From CALNXN01 sp942490645 (lineage in GTDB: Bacteria; Pseudomonadota; Alphaproteobacteria; Rhodobacterales; Rhodobacteraceae), in contig CALNXN010000007.1 in assembly GCA_942490645.1 (NCBI GenBank), positions 248,001 through 312,000 of the forward strand: DNA of 64,000 nt. Direction: 5' to 3'. Within the stretch, counting starts at the first letter, position 1. The number at the start of each line of letters is the position of its first letter. Shown here in pieces: positions 52,846-63,264 of the stretch. The position numbers were made by a program, and so were the translations under genes. The notes beneath the pieces were generated by a model that did no database searches, had not been told where the DNA came from, and saw only the letters and a program-made list of their open reading frames with translations.

Positions 52846-52905
52846 GCAGCGTTATAGCATGGCCTGCGCTCTTGACCAAAGCCTTTTATGGATCAGACCC
52901 GCGAC

Positions 52906-53967
52906 ATGATCCCCGAGGACCGCCTTGATCCAGATCACGCAGCGGTTTCAGTATCTTGAAGCGGCGATGGCGGATGGCGCAGCGGCTCCGCTGATATTGC
53001 GCGCTGGCCAAGGAATATTCCGATCTGCGCCCTGTGGTGGAGCAGATCGACGCCTATCAGCAGATTGTGGCCGATATGGCCGAGGCCGAAGCGATGCTGG
53101 CCGATCCCGACATGGCGGAGCTGGCCGAGGAGGAGTTGCCGCGCCTGAAGGCGCGCCTGCCCGACGCCGAAGCGGCGTTGCAACTGGCGCTGTTGCCCAA
53201 GGATGCGGCGGATGCGCGCCCCGCGATGCTGGAAATCCGGCCCGGCACGGGCGGCGACGAAGCGGCGCTTTTTGCAGGCGATCTGTTGCGGATGTACCAG
53301 CGCTATGCCGAGGCGCGGGGCTGGAAAGTCGAGATCGTGGAGGAGCAGGCCACCGAGCTTGGGCGGCATCAAGGAAGTGGTGGCCCATATCAAGGGCGAG
53401 AACGTCTTTGCCCGGCTGAAATACGAAAGCGGCGTGCACCGGGTGCAGCGGGTGCCGACGACAGAAAGCGGCGGGCGCATTCACACCTCGGCGGCCACGG
53501 TCGCGGTCCTGCCGGAGGCGCAAGAGGTGGATATGCGAGATCAACCCCAAGGACCTCCGCATCGACACGATGCGCGCCTCGGGCGCCGGCGGGCAGCACG
53601 TCAACACCACCGATTCCGCCGTGCGGATCACCCATGTACCGTCCGGGGATCGTAGTGACCAGTTCCGAGAAATCCCAGCACCGCAACCGCGAGATCGCGA
53701 TGCAGGTTCTGAAAACCCGGCTGTATGACATGGAGCGTCAGCGCATCGACAGCGAACGCTCGGCGGATCGTGCAATGCAGGTGGGATCAGGAGATCGTTC
53801 CGAACGGATCCGGACCTATAACTTTCCGCAAGGGCGGATGACCGATCACCGGATCAACCTGACGCTCTACAAGCTCGATGCCGTTATGCAGGGCGATCTG
53901 GACGAGATTGATCGATGCGCTGACGGCGGACGCGCAGGCGCGCATGATGGCGGAGATGGGCCAATGA
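52906..53967 (+). CDS. prfA: Peptide chain release factor 1, frameshifts
   Basis: RF1 ends translation at UAA and UAG. The start MIPEDRLD is followed by an extra C near 52928 and then ITQRFQYLEAAMADGA. Later frames give SDLRPVVEQIDAYQQIV, EIRPGTGGDEAALFAGDLLRMYQRYAE, ESGVHRVQRVPTTESGGRIHTSAATVAVLPEAQEVDMR, and RASGAGGQHVNTTDSAVRITHVPSG with the catalytic GGQ loop. SSEKSQHRNREIAMQVLKTRLYD and QGRMTDHRINLTLYKLD close it. Five or more indels are needed. The end overlaps prmC by ATGA, the usual prfA-prmC coupling. Confidence 0.93.
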
Positions 53968-54845
53968 CACCGCGGCCGAGGCCATGGTGGCGGCGGCGCG
54001 CGCGGCTGCGGGCGGCGGGCGTGCCGGATCCGGCGCGCGATGCGCGTTTGCTGCTGGCCCATGCGGCGTCAGGTGGATGCGGCGCGGGTCACCCTGATCG
54101 CCCCCGAAGACATCGCGCCCGAAATCGAGGAGCGCTACGAGCAACTGGTCGCGCTGCGGGCGGTGCGTGTGCCGGTGTCGCATCTGATCGGGGAGCGGAA
54201 TTCTATGGCCGCAGCTTCAAGATCAGCCGCGAAGTGCTTGATCCGCGGCCGGAAACCGAAACCCTGATCGAGGCGGCCCTGGCCGAGCCTTTCGAGCGGG
54301 TGCTGGATCTGGGCACCGGGTCGGGCTGTATTCTGGTGACGCTGCTGGCGGAACGCCCCGAGGCGCGCGGCGTCGGGCGTCGATCTGTGCGAAGCCGCCT
54401 GTCTGCAGGCCAGCGCCAATGCCGTGCTGCATCACGTGGCGGATCGCGCCGAGATCCTGCAGTCGGACTGGTTCGCGCGAGTCGACAGGGCGGTTTGATC
54501 TGATCGTGTCCAATCCGCCCTATCTTGCGCCTTGGAGGAAATGGACGACGTCGCGCCCGAGGTGCGCGATCATGAACCGCGCATGGCGCTGACCGATGGG
54601 GGCGACGGGCTGTCGCCTATCGGATGATTGCGGCGCAGGCGCAGGGTTATCTGACGGCGAACGGGTCGTGTGCTGGTCGAGATCGGCGCGCGGCAGGGCG
54701 CGGATGTGGTTGAGATTTTCACCCGCGAAGGCTGGGGCATGGTGTCGACGTTGCATGCGATCTGGATGGGCGTGATCGTGTGATTTGTGCGCGCAAATCC
54801 CCGGTTGCGTGTTCAAATTTTCGGCGATTTCCCACAGATTTCTGA
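53964..54845 (+). CDS. prmC: Release factor glutamine methyltransferase PrmC, frameshifts
   Basis: PrmC methylates the Gln of the GGQ motif in the release factors. In changing frames one reads LRAAGVPDPARDARLLLAHAAS, VALRAVRVPVSHLIG, FYGRSFKISREVLDPRPETETLIEAAL, RVLDLGTGSGCILVTLLAERPEARG (SAM-binding), IVSNPPYL (the NPPY catalytic motif) and VLVEIGARQGADVVEIF. The end RVICARKS plus a short tail reaches a TGA at 54845. At least six indels are needed. It follows prfA with the expected overlap. Confidence 0.9.
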
Positions 54846-55031
54846 CGATTTGTTCGATTTCCTCTTGGCAGAGGCCCAAGCCATGCTTATTCAAAGATGT
54901 TGCAGCGGTGGATCGGCCTTCGGTGGTCCCGCGCGGCGTTATATGCCCAACATGTCGAACATCCGGTTAAGTCATCAACGCAAATCGCGTCCCGGTTTTA
55001 CGATCCACAGCACGAAGGCTGAGCACACTTC

Positions 55032-55634
55032 ATGAAATCTTCAAGATCCCGGTCCCGCTCAAAGAGCAACCGCAATCGGTCCAATAACAACTCTGGCGGC
55101 AACGTTATCAACCGCGTGTTTGACAGTTCCGGCCCAGAGGGCAAAGTGCGCGGCACGCCGCAGCAGATCATCGAGAAATACAATCAGCTGGCCCGCGATG
55201 CCCATCTGAGCAACGATCGGGTTGCGTACGGAGAACTTCCAGCAGCACGCCGAACATTATCTGCGGCTGCTGAGCGAAGCGCAGCGCGAGATTGACGCCC
55301 GCCGCGAGGAGCAGGACCGCCAGAACCGCGAACGCCAGGCCGAACAGGAGCGCTGAACCGCGAGCGCCAGGCCGAACGCGATCGTGAGCGGGCCGAGCGT
55401 CAGGAGCGCGAAGCCAGCCAGCCCGCGCCGACCGATCAGGCCCAGCCTGAGCAAACCGATGCAGCCGGTGCCGATGACAGTAACCTCGTGGATACGCCCG
55501 AAAGCCAGCCCAAGCCCAAACGCGCGCCACGGCGCAAGCCCAAGCCGCGCGCCAACGACGGCGCGACAGCGGGTGGCTCCGATGGTGGCTCTGCGCCTGA
55601 TGGCGGCGCAGATGCGCCGAAAGCAGCCGAATAG
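55032..55634 (+). CDS. DUF4167-family protein, frameshifts
   Basis: A protein of about 200 residues found next to prmC/prfA in Alphaproteobacteria. MKSSRSRSRSKSNRNRSNNN is the typical basic, Ser- and Asn-rich start. NVINRVFDSSGPEGKVRGTPQQIIEKY and NQLARDAHLSNDRVA are the DUF4167 core. After a shift near 55225 comes ENFQQHAEHYLRLLSEAQRE, then a charged repeat region rich in Glu, Arg and Gln, and a Pro-Lys-Arg-rich tail (KPKRAPRRKPKPRAND). It may bind RNA, but this is inferred from composition only. A terminator follows. Confidence 0.88.
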
Positions 55635-55660
55635 TCGGAAGAGATTTTGACAAACGCTTG

Positions 55661-55688
55661 AGGCCTCCGCGAGATGCGGGGCCTTTTT
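55661..55688 (+). terminator. Intrinsic terminator after the DUF4167 gene
   Basis: AGGCCTCCGC (55661-55670) pairs with GCGGGGCCT (55676-55684), with one bulged base, and is followed by TTTTTG. It lies 27 bases after the DUF4167 stop, just before the convergent rsmA end. Confidence 0.8.
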
Positions 55689-55693
55689 GCGTT

Positions 55694-56537
55694 TCAGGCG
55701 GCGGCGATCGCGCGCGCCAGGGCGCAAAACCCTTCCAGCGGAACTTGTTCGGCCCGGTCCGTGGGCTTGAGCCCTGCGGCGCGCAGCCGGTCCTCGATGT
55801 CCGGCGCGATCCCCTTGAGCGCCGCGCGCAGCATCTTGCGGCGCTGGTTGAATGGCCATAGCCACCACCCGCGACAAGACAGCCGCATCCGCTTCAAATT
55901 TCGGCTTGGGCAGGGCCGTCAGATGCACGACCGCGCTGGACACCTTGGGCGGCGGCGTGAAGGCTTCGGGTGGCAGCGACATGACGATTTTGGCATCCGC
56001 GCGCCATTGCGCCAGTATCGCAAGTCGTCCGTATGTCTTGGAGCCCGGCTGCGCCACGATCCGTTCGGCCACCTCGCGCTGGAACATCAGCGTCAGGCTC
56101 TGCCAGAACGGCGGCCACTCCGGCGGTGTCAACCAGCGCACAAGCAGCTCAGTGCCCACGTTATAGGGCAGGTTGGCCGCCACACGAATGGGCGGGGTCA
56201 AATGCGCCAAGGCGTCCACCTCCAACGCGTCGCCGTTGATGATCTGCAACCGCCCGGGATAGGCCTCGGCCACCTCGTGCAATGCCGGCAGACAACGCGC
56301 ATCCTTTTCGATGGCCAGAACACGGCGCGCCCCTTCCGCCAATAATCCGCGCGTCAACCCGCCGGGACCGGGGCCGATTTCCAGCACATCACATCCGGTC
56401 AGATCCCCGGCCTGCCGGGCGATCTTGGCCGTCAGGTTCAGATCCAGCAGGAAATTCTGCCCCAGCGATTTGCGGGCTTGCAGGTCGTGGGTTGCGATCA
56501 CCTCGCGCAGCGGGGGGCAGGCTGTCGATGGTGGCCA
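55694..56537 (-). CDS. rsmA: 16S rRNA dimethyladenosine transferase RsmA/KsgA, frameshifts
   Basis: RsmA dimethylates A1518 and A1519 of 16S rRNA. The start MATIDSLP is followed by an extra base, then LREVIATHDLQARKSLGQNFLLD. VLEIGPGPGGLTRGLL is the SAM-binding site, and RVAANLPYNVGTELLVRWL holds the catalytic NLPY motif. LTLMFQREVAERI and YGRLAILAQWRADAKIVMSLPPEAFTPPPKVSSAVVHL follow. After a shift near 55855 AFNQRRKMLRAALKG and the C-terminus end at 55694. At least two indels. It lies downstream of pdxA, the usual order. Confidence 0.93.
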
Positions 56538-56571
56538 TCTTGGGGTTCTCCAATTGCGCCCGCAGGCGGCG

Positions 56572-57546
56572 TTACGACGCTGCCATACGTGCCGCCAGCC
56601 TGATGGCTTCGATCATGCTGGTCGGGTTGGCGATGCCCTTGCCTGCAATGTCAAAGGCGGTGCCGTGATCGGGCGAGGTGCGGATGAATCGGCAGGCCCA
56701 GCGTGACATTCACGCCCCGGTCGAAATCCAGCGTCTTGATCGGGATCAGCGCCTGATCGTGATACATGCACACCGCCGCGTCATAGCGCGCGCGGGCGGC
56801 GGCGTGAAACATCGTGTCCGCGGACAGCGGTCCCAGACAAATTGTGCCCTTCGGCACCCATCTCTGTTACCAGACCGGCAATCCAGTCCAGCTCTTGTCG
56901 CCCCATGGCGCCGCCTTCGCCCGCATGGGGGTTCAACCCTGCGACAGCGATCACCGGCTCCGCCAATCCAAAGTGATCGCGCAGACCCTGCGCCGTGATC
57001 TCGATCGTGGAACGCAGCAGGTCCGGCGTCAGCGCGCGGGGCACGTCCTCCAGCGCGATGTGGATCGTTGCAGGCACGACGCGCAGTTGATCCGAGGCCA
57101 GCATCATCACCGATTGGGCGTTGCCACCGGCCAGATGGGCCAGAAACTCAGTATGACCGGGAAAGGCAAAGCCCGCACCATCTTGCAGAGCCTTCTTGTG
57201 GATGGGGGCCGTACACAGGGCGCAGGCGTCGCCCGACAGGGCCAGTGACACGGCCTTGGCAATGGCATCCATGACCATTTGCGCATTGCGCGGGTCAGCG
57301 GTGCCGCTGGTCTGGGCACCGACAAACTCCAGAGGCAACACAGGCAGGCTCTGCGGCGTCAGCGCCACGGCTTCGGTGCAGGTGTTCACGATGGTAAAGG
57401 GCGTGCCGGGCGGCAAATGGCGCGGATCACCGATCCAGACCATGCTCATCTCATCCTTCAGCGCAGCCCATGCCTTGGCCGCAACCTCGGGGCCGATGCC
57501 CGCAGGTTCGCCACAGGTGATGGCGACGGGGCTGAGTGTCGCTCAT
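56572..57546 (-). CDS. pdxA: 4-hydroxythreonine-4-phosphate dehydrogenase PdxA, frameshifts
   Basis: PdxA oxidises 4-phosphohydroxy-threonine in pyridoxal phosphate synthesis. The start MSDTQP is followed by a shift; expected segments such as the CGEPAGIGPEV-like loop are visible across frames. Then the frame is intact for 220 residues: GTPFTIVNTCTEAVAL, ALCTAPIHKKALQDGAGFAFPGHTEFLAHL with the metal-binding His, and VAGLNPHAGEGGAMG with a second His. YDAAVCMYHDQALIPIKTLDFDRGVNVTLGLP (third metal His) is in another frame, and the C-terminal SMIEAIRLAARMAAS in a third. Length about 324. Confidence 0.92.
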
Positions 57547-58763
57547 TGAAACTGACGATACGGGCGTCGGCGCGCAGCTCTTCCAGCAAGCTGTCGGCAT
57601 AGCGCTGACAAGCGCTGTTGCGCAGGGACTGGGCGACATCCTCGCGGTCTGATCTCTTGCATTCTCGGCCGGCCAGAGTGGCGTGCGCCCGCACAGCATC
57701 AGGAACACCAGCGCCTGACCGTCCGGCACTGGTCAGCGCGGTCGAGACTTCACCTGCATCCAGCTTGGCTCAAGCTCGATCGCAATGTCGGCGCGGAATA
57801 TCGCCGGGGGCAGTGTGTTGCTGCCACGTTCCAGAAACTCTTCGGGCTGGCCCTGGGCAACTCCGTAGAGGTCATCGCAACGGTCAACGCGCGCCCTCGA
57901 TCCGCTCGGCTTGGGCCAGTGTGGCCTCGGGCTGCGCCCGCCGGGAATGTAATAGGCGGCATATTCGATTGCGCCGTATTCCGGCACGCGGAGCACCGGT
58001 TTCCTCGATGCCGCGCAACTGAAACAGCGCCACCGCATTGGGGATGGGCAGCGGGTCCGTGACATCGCCGGGCGCCAGCGCCAGCAGCACCGGACGCAGA
58101 GGAAGGCGGCAGGATTGGTGATCGGCTTGCCACGGCAGACGCCCACCATCGCCGCGCGACGCGGTGGCGGAGTACTGGCGGGCAAAGGCGGAAAACTCGC
58201 GCCTCAGACGTGGTGGCGGATATGCGCTCGGCGATGCTTTGAACTTCGGCCGCGCGTTCGGGCGGGGACGGGATGATGATCTCGGATACCAGCACCCGTA
58301 TGCCGCTGGTGCCGCCTGTCGCGGACAGGGCGCGGTCGATCTCTGCTTCGGAGATTTCCACCCGCGCACCAAACCGCGCGCGGATCAATTCGCGCCAGCC
58401 AATGCCGTTGATTACAAAATCGCGAAAGCTTTCCTCGGCCACACCAGCGCCAGCGAGCGCCGCGATGAATTCATCCTTGGTTAACTCCGCGCGGCCCGCA
58501 AACTCGGTCAGGCTCTCTTCGATGCCTTCCGGTGTCAGCTCCAGCCCGGCGTCGGCCACCGCCTGCGCGCGCAGGCGTTCATCAATCAGCGCCTCAGCCA
58601 CGCAGTCACGTGTCGCGCCGGGCGCATTGAGCACCTGCAGGAACCGCACGCGTTGCTGGATTTCATATTCGGTGATGACAGCGTCGTTGACCTTGATCAC
58701 CGGGGCAAAGAGGTTTTGCGCCATCGCCGGTGCACAAAGCACCAATCCGGTCAGTGCAATCAT
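57540..58763 (-). CDS. surA: Periplasmic chaperone/peptidyl-prolyl isomerase SurA, frameshifts
   Basis: SurA escorts outer-membrane proteins through the periplasm to BamA. MIALTGLVLCAPAMAQ is a signal peptide, then NLFAPVIKVNDAVITEYEIQQRVRFLQVL, CVAEALIDERLRAQAVADAGLELTPEGIEESL and AALAGAGVAEESFRDFVINGIGWRELIRARF form the SurA N-terminal domain. IRVLVSEIIIPSPPERAAEVQ begins the first parvulin domain, and the second half can be followed only across frames (TDPLPIPNAVALFQLRG, EYAAYYIPGG, CDDLYGVAQGQP). At least five indels. The 3' end overlaps the pdxA start. A rotamase function is inferred from the family. Confidence 0.85.
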
Positions 58764-58794
58764 CAGGACCAGTGCGTTTAATGGTTCCGTGCGC

Positions 58795-60921
58795 TCATTT
58801 CGCCTGCTTTCCGCATGCTCTTGTGTAACTTGCTCTCCCTTTTGCGCCGAAAACCCGCGCAATCCGATTGATAACGCCCAGACTGGTCGAGGGCTCAACA
58901 CTTGTCGAGGATGTATAACGCCGGTTCACCGAAATATCGACCGACACGCATTCATTTTCGTAGCTCAGGCCAAACCCGGCCGTTGCGGCCCGGTCCGAGG
59001 CCAGATCAAACCGCCAATCCGCGCTGGCCGTCCAGTGCTTGTCGAGGCGGTAGGCGCCGTCCAATGTGACCTCGGAGACATCGCGCAGGCGTGCCTCGGA
59101 CGGGTCCTCTGTCAGCCACAGGTAGCTGCCACCCAACCGCCCCCGTGTTCCGGCCCAATCGCCGCGCAACTCCGCCTTGGTGAAATCAAGGTTGTCGCTA
59201 AAGAGCGTGCGCGCCGTCAGGGCCAACCCGTTGCCTGTCTTGAGCTGCCCGGCGACCAGAAAATCCGACGTCGTGCCCGTCAGGCCGGAAGACTGCGTGA
59301 AACTGGCATCTGCCATGTTGCGGTGCACTTGGCCAACCGTCAGCGCGGCATCCCAACCGTTGGGGTCAAACCGCGTCCAATTCACGCCGTAGGCGGTGAC
59401 AAAACCACGCTCGCGCCGGTCCGCCGCGGGAAAGCGCGACAAAGACAGCAGGTTGCCCTCGTCGAATTCCACCCGCGTGCTCTCCTCGTTGGGAATGGCA
59501 AGACGGCTCACTTCTGTCCAGCCCACCTGCACCATAGGCTCGAGGTAGTGGGTCACGCCATCATTGCCCTGCCGCACCATCGGATAGCGCAGGGACACAG
59601 CCGCGCGCGGGCTGGATTGCGTCTGGGTCTCAGGCACGCTGCTGTCCTGGCTGATGTTGAACAGATCAAGCGCGAGGCCAAGCTGTGCATCTGCACGCAG
59701 GCCACCGGGCAATGTCCATCCGCGCAACCAGTCCGCTTCGGCGTTCAGGCGGTTCACATCGCGGCCCAGAATATCAAGATCGGAGTACCGGTAGTGGCCG
59801 TGCGCATTCAGTGCCAACCGCAGTTCACCGCCCACGACGCTGGGGAAATAACGTGCCTCGTAAATCGCGTCGGCCAGCACCGTTGGAAGGGTCGCGTTGA
59901 CCTCGCCTTCGCGCAGGGACGTGAAGTTGATCAGGCTGCCCTGAATGTACTCGTCGCGCCGCGTGCGCGAAACACGCAGCTCGCTGTCGAGCCGGTCCTT
60001 GGAGGAATAGCCGTAATCGAGCAGGTAGGAATCATCTGAGGTCGCTTCGATGTCGAAGGTCAGAACGAAGTCGCGCCGCAGATCGAAAATACCCTGCCCG
60101 AAAAGATACCCGCGCGTTTCACCGGGGCGTTCATCATCGCGGCTGATTGCGCCTTCAAAACTGATCCGTCCCTTTTCGAACGCCTGGCGATAGCGATATT
60201 CCAATGTCGTGGTGCTGGCCGACAGATAGGGGGTCAAAGTGATGTCACGGTGATCGCCCAGCATGATGAAATAGGGTACCTTGATCCCGGTGCCGAGTTG
60301 CGAGTCCGTGCGGATCGAAGGGATCAGAAACCCCGTTGCGCGCGCCAATGATGGATCAGGCAGGCGCAGGCGCGGGATGTAGAACACCGGCACATCCCGG
60401 ATCAGGAATTGTGCCTCGTCGAAATAGAGCTGCTTTTCGGTCTGGTCGTGAATGATCCGTTTGGCCCGGATTTGCCAGAGCGGCGGGCGGCCATCATTGC
60501 AGACTTTGCACGAAGTCACGGCGGTTTTGTACAAATGGTTGTAGCGCCCGCCGATGCGATTGATCTGCACGGCGGCCAGTTGCAATTGTTGGTTCAGCAC
60601 CAGCCGCGCCCCGGTCAGCAGGCCCGATCGCAGGTCCGGATCCAATTCTGCGGCAGAGGCAAGGATGGTCACATCCGGCCCATCGCGCAATGTGATCGGG
60701 CCAAGGATCGTCAGCGCCCCGGTTTGCCGATTGTAGCGGATTTCCTGTGCCTGCAAGCGGACATCACCTTGAAATGCCTCGACGTTTCCAGCGGCGACAA
60801 GCTCACGTTCGCGGGTGATGAAAATGCTGTCGGCCACCAGCACCGCCGCTTGGGGCGGCGTGTCTTGCGCGCGGGTCAGTGCCGGCAGGCACATCAGCAA
60901 AAGGGCCAGGATCAGGCGCAT
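58795..60921 (-). CDS. lptD: LPS-assembly protein LptD
   Basis: A 708-residue outer-membrane beta-barrel that, with LptE, places LPS in the outer leaflet. MRLILALLLMCLPALTRAQ is the signal peptide. Residues 25-190 form the N-terminal OstA/LptA-like beta-jellyroll (VLVADSIFITRERELVAAGNVEAFQGDVRLQA). Cysteines in TSCKVCND, NECVSVD and the final ACGKQAK suit the disulfides that link the domains. The remaining sequence is an alternation of barrel strands such as FVLTFDIEATSDDSYLLDYGYSSKDRL. The gene is intact. It lies between lptG and surA. Confidence 0.94.
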   Translation of the reverse strand: MRLILALLLMCLPALTRAQDTPPQAAVLVADSIFITRERELVAAGNVEAFQGDVRLQAQEIRYNRQTGALTILGPITLRDGPDVTILASAAELDPDLRSGLLTGARLVLNQQLQLAAVQINRIGGRYNHLYKTAVTSCKVCNDGRPPLWQIRAKRIIHDQTEKQLYFDEAQFLIRDVPVFYIPRLRLPDPSLARATGFLIPSIRTDSQLGTGIKVPYFIMLGDHRDITLTPYLSASTTTLEYRYRQAFEKGRISFEGAISRDDERPGETRGYLFGQGIFDLRRDFVLTFDIEATSDDSYLLDYGYSSKDRLDSELRVSRTRRDEYIQGSLINFTSLREGEVNATLPTVLADAIYEARYFPSVVGGELRLALNAHGHYRYSDLDILGRDVNRLNAEADWLRGWTLPGGLRADAQLGLALDLFNISQDSSVPETQTQSSPRAAVSLRYPMVRQGNDGVTHYLEPMVQVGWTEVSRLAIPNEESTRVEFDEGNLLSLSRFPAADRRERGFVTAYGVNWTRFDPNGWDAALTVGQVHRNMADASFTQSSGLTGTTSDFLVAGQLKTGNGLALTARTLFSDNLDFTKAELRGDWAGTRGRLGGSYLWLTEDPSEARLRDVSEVTLDGAYRLDKHWTASADWRFDLASDRAATAGFGLSYENECVSVDISVNRRYTSSTSVEPSTSLGVINRIARVFGAKGRASYTRACGKQAK

Positions 60922-60924
60922 CGC

Positions 60925-62022
60925 TCAGCCATCCTCCGCATGCAGCAGAAGGCCCAAGGCCAATAGAACGGCGGCGACAGGCGGAGCCCATGCGGCCAGA
61001 AGGATGGGTATTTGGCCGTTTTCACCAAGGATCTGCGCAAAGCTGCGGATGAAATAGAGCGTGAACCCCAAAAGTACGGCTGTCAGCACCGCGACGCCTG
61101 TCCCGCCGAAACGGGTGTGGCGCATCGTAAAGGCCGAAGCCACCAGCACCATGGAGAACAAAAACAAGGGGCGCGCCAGTTCGGAGTGAAACCAGACCCG
61201 GTGTCGGCGGGCGGAAAACCCGGCCTGTTCCAGCTGTTCGATGAACTGCGGCATTTCCCAGATGGAGACCGCGTTGGGCTTGCCAAAGCTTTCGCGAATA
61301 CGTTCGAGCGTGAGGGTCGACGGGATGCTGAGCGTGTCGTGCAGCACCGAATTGCCCTCTGCGTTCACACCCGGCACGATGGGCCAGACCTTGGCGTTGC
61401 GCAACTGCCAGTTGCCATCTTGCAGGGCCGCACTGGCCGCTTCGATCCGGCGCACCGGGCCGCCGTTGGGCGCGTAGGCCAAAAACGTCACATCATAGAG
61501 CACCGAGGCGTCCGCGTTCGAACGCCACGCCCGGATCACGGTCTGGCCCTGCGCGCCGCCTTGACGCAACCACAATCCTTCGCCGGAAATGGCCAGCGCC
61601 GATGCCCCCCCGGTGCGGTATCCTTCGGATAGGGCAGAGTAGCGTTTGGAAGTGCCCGCAACGATCGGGTTCAGCATCGTGACGGCCAGCGCACCGATGA
61701 CCATTGCGACGACGGCCGGCGCGATCAGAGCGCGGATGCCAGAGCGGCCCGCCGCCCGGGTGGCAACCAGTTCAGACGAGCGCGCGAGGCTGACAAAGAG
61801 CGCAACGGTTGCCAGTATCATGATCAGGGGCAGAATCTGATTGATAGTTTCGGGCGTGTTCAGCAGCGTCAGGCGCACCATCTGGCCAAAACTGACGTCA
61901 AAATCACCAAAGCGGCGTGCCTGATCCACCAGATCCACCAGCGCGACCAGCGCAAAGAGCACCGTGGTGAGCAAGAAGAAGCTCGTTGCGAACCGTCTGG
62001 CAAAATAGAAGTGCAGGATCAT
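60925..62022 (-). CDS. lptG: LPS export permease LptG
   Basis: A 365-residue permease of the YjgP/YjgQ family, part of the LptB2FG transporter that moves LPS from the inner membrane. It has three N-terminal helices (FFLLTTVLFALVALVDLV, INQILPLIMILATVALFVSLAR), a periplasmic domain of about 160 residues and three C-terminal helices (LARPLFLFSMVLVASAFTM, GVAVLTAVLLGFTLYFI, LLAAWAPPVAAVLLALGLLL). NTPETINQILPLI is a family hallmark. The start MILHFYFARRF overlaps the lptF stop by four bases (ATGA), the usual coupling. Confidence 0.93.
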   Translation of the reverse strand: MILHFYFARRFATSFFLLTTVLFALVALVDLVDQARRFGDFDVSFGQMVRLTLLNTPETINQILPLIMILATVALFVSLARSSELVATRAAGRSGIRALIAPAVVAMVIGALAVTMLNPIVAGTSKRYSALSEGYRTGGASALAISGEGLWLRQGGAQGQTVIRAWRSNADASVLYDVTFLAYAPNGGPVRRIEAASAALQDGNWQLRNAKVWPIVPGVNAEGNSVLHDTLSIPSTLTLERIRESFGKPNAVSIWEMPQFIEQLEQAGFSARRHRVWFHSELARPLFLFSMVLVASAFTMRHTRFGGTGVAVLTAVLLGFTLYFIRSFAQILGENGQIPILLAAWAPPVAAVLLALGLLLHAEDG

Positions 62023-63137
62023 GCCAGCCTCCTGCGGCGCAACAGCCCTGGATTGGCGGCATAGGACAGCAACGCAATCGCGATCACGCTGCCCAGAACC
62101 ACCGGCGCATAAAGCGCGGGCCAAAGCGATGGCGTCGCGCGCACCGGGTCTTGGACAGCCCCCCCAAGCCCATCAATGACCAGCAAAAGCCCAAAGGCGA
62201 CCACAACTTCGCGCCACACACCGAACCGCGAATACCCGCCAACCAGCAGCGTGGAAAACCCGATCATCGCCGCCACAATGCAAAACAGCGGATCGGCAAA
62301 TCGCGAATGGAATTCTTCTGTCAACGTCCCGCTGCTTTCGCCGGTGAGGGCGCTCACCTGATCCCAGGGTATCAGCAATTCTGGCGTGGTCATGTTACGG
62401 CTGGACGTCATCAGCGCCAGTTCGCTGCGCACCAACGAAGTGATGTCAAAGGAAAAATCGGCGAAATTGGCCGTGGCCAGCCGGGCATCCTGTGTCGTGA
62501 ACCGCTGCGCCATGCCATCGACCATGATCAGCGTCGTGCCGTCGCCCGCCCGCACGAGATACGCTTCGGCGGCGGTGTAGATCACCCCTTCGCTCGGGTC
62601 GCGCCGGTCAGACAAAAACACATCGCGCAGCACGCCGTCTGCGCCGATGGCGCGCGCATAGAACGTCACGCCGGCAGAGGGGTTGAGAAAAGTGCCTTCG
62701 GTCAACAAGCGCGCGGTGACGTTTTGGGATATTTCGGCCTCGCGCTCGGCCAGTTGGGCCTGCGCCATGGGCAACAGGAAATGCGTCAACACCGAGGCCA
62801 TCGAAAACACGATCACCCCAAACAGCAAAACAGGCCGCGCCAGCCGGAACGGACCTGACCCTGTGGCCTGCATGACCGTCAGTTCGCTTTCATTATTGAG
62901 GCGGTTTGTGACGTAGACGGCAGCGGCGAAACTGGCGATCGGCAGAACGGTGGTGATCAACTTGGGTAAACCCAGCGCGGTAAACTCAAGAAAAACAAGT
63001 GCGGATTGCCCGTCGCCAATCAACCTGTCAAACAAAATCACGGCGCGGTTGATCCAGAAAATCGCCACCAAAACGAGCGCGAAAAAGCCAAACAGAACCA
63101 GCAGTTGCGACAGCAGATATCTGTCGATCTTGCCCAC
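62019..63137 (-). CDS. lptF: LPS export permease LptF
   Basis: The partner of LptG in the LptB2FG complex. KIDRYLLSQLLVLFGFFALVLVAIFWINRAV is the first helix and family start. FLEFTALGLPKLITTVLPIASFAAAVYVTNRLNNESELTVMQATG follows, with the family's ESE/ELTVM segment. A periplasmic domain of about 150 residues precedes three C-terminal helices. I chose the GTG at 63137 (VGKIDRYLL), because LptF proteins begin there; an ATG at 63167 would add ten residues. It is divergent from pepA. Confidence 0.92.
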   Translation of the reverse strand: MGKIDRYLLSQLLVLFGFFALVLVAIFWINRAVILFDRLIGDGQSALVFLEFTALGLPKLITTVLPIASFAAAVYVTNRLNNESELTVMQATGSGPFRLARPVLLFGVIVFSMASVLTHFLLPMAQAQLAEREAEISQNVTARLLTEGTFLNPSAGVTFYARAIGADGVLRDVFLSDRRDPSEGVIYTAAEAYLVRAGDGTTLIMVDGMAQRFTTQDARLATANFADFSFDITSLVRSELALMTSSRNMTTPELLIPWDQVSALTGESSGTLTEEFHSRFADPLFCIVAAMIGFSTLLVGGYSRFGVWREVVVAFGLLLVIDGLGGAVQDPVRATPSLWPALYAPVVLGSVIAIALLSYAANPGLLRRRRLA

Positions 63138-63264
63138 CCTTGCTGCTCCTCGTTTCGTTTTGAACACAATAGACCAACTTTGAAGCGGCGAAAACTGCTA
63201 TCTGGTCTTTGGTCCACCTGCGCGCTAGGTCTTGGACCAAACCCTCTGACATGAAAGATCACAC

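Noticed and set aside
58273..60039. A 588-codon plus-strand open frame opposite surA and lptD
   Set aside because: It is antisense to lptD and surA, which carry signal peptides and family motifs; no ribosome site or domain supports it.
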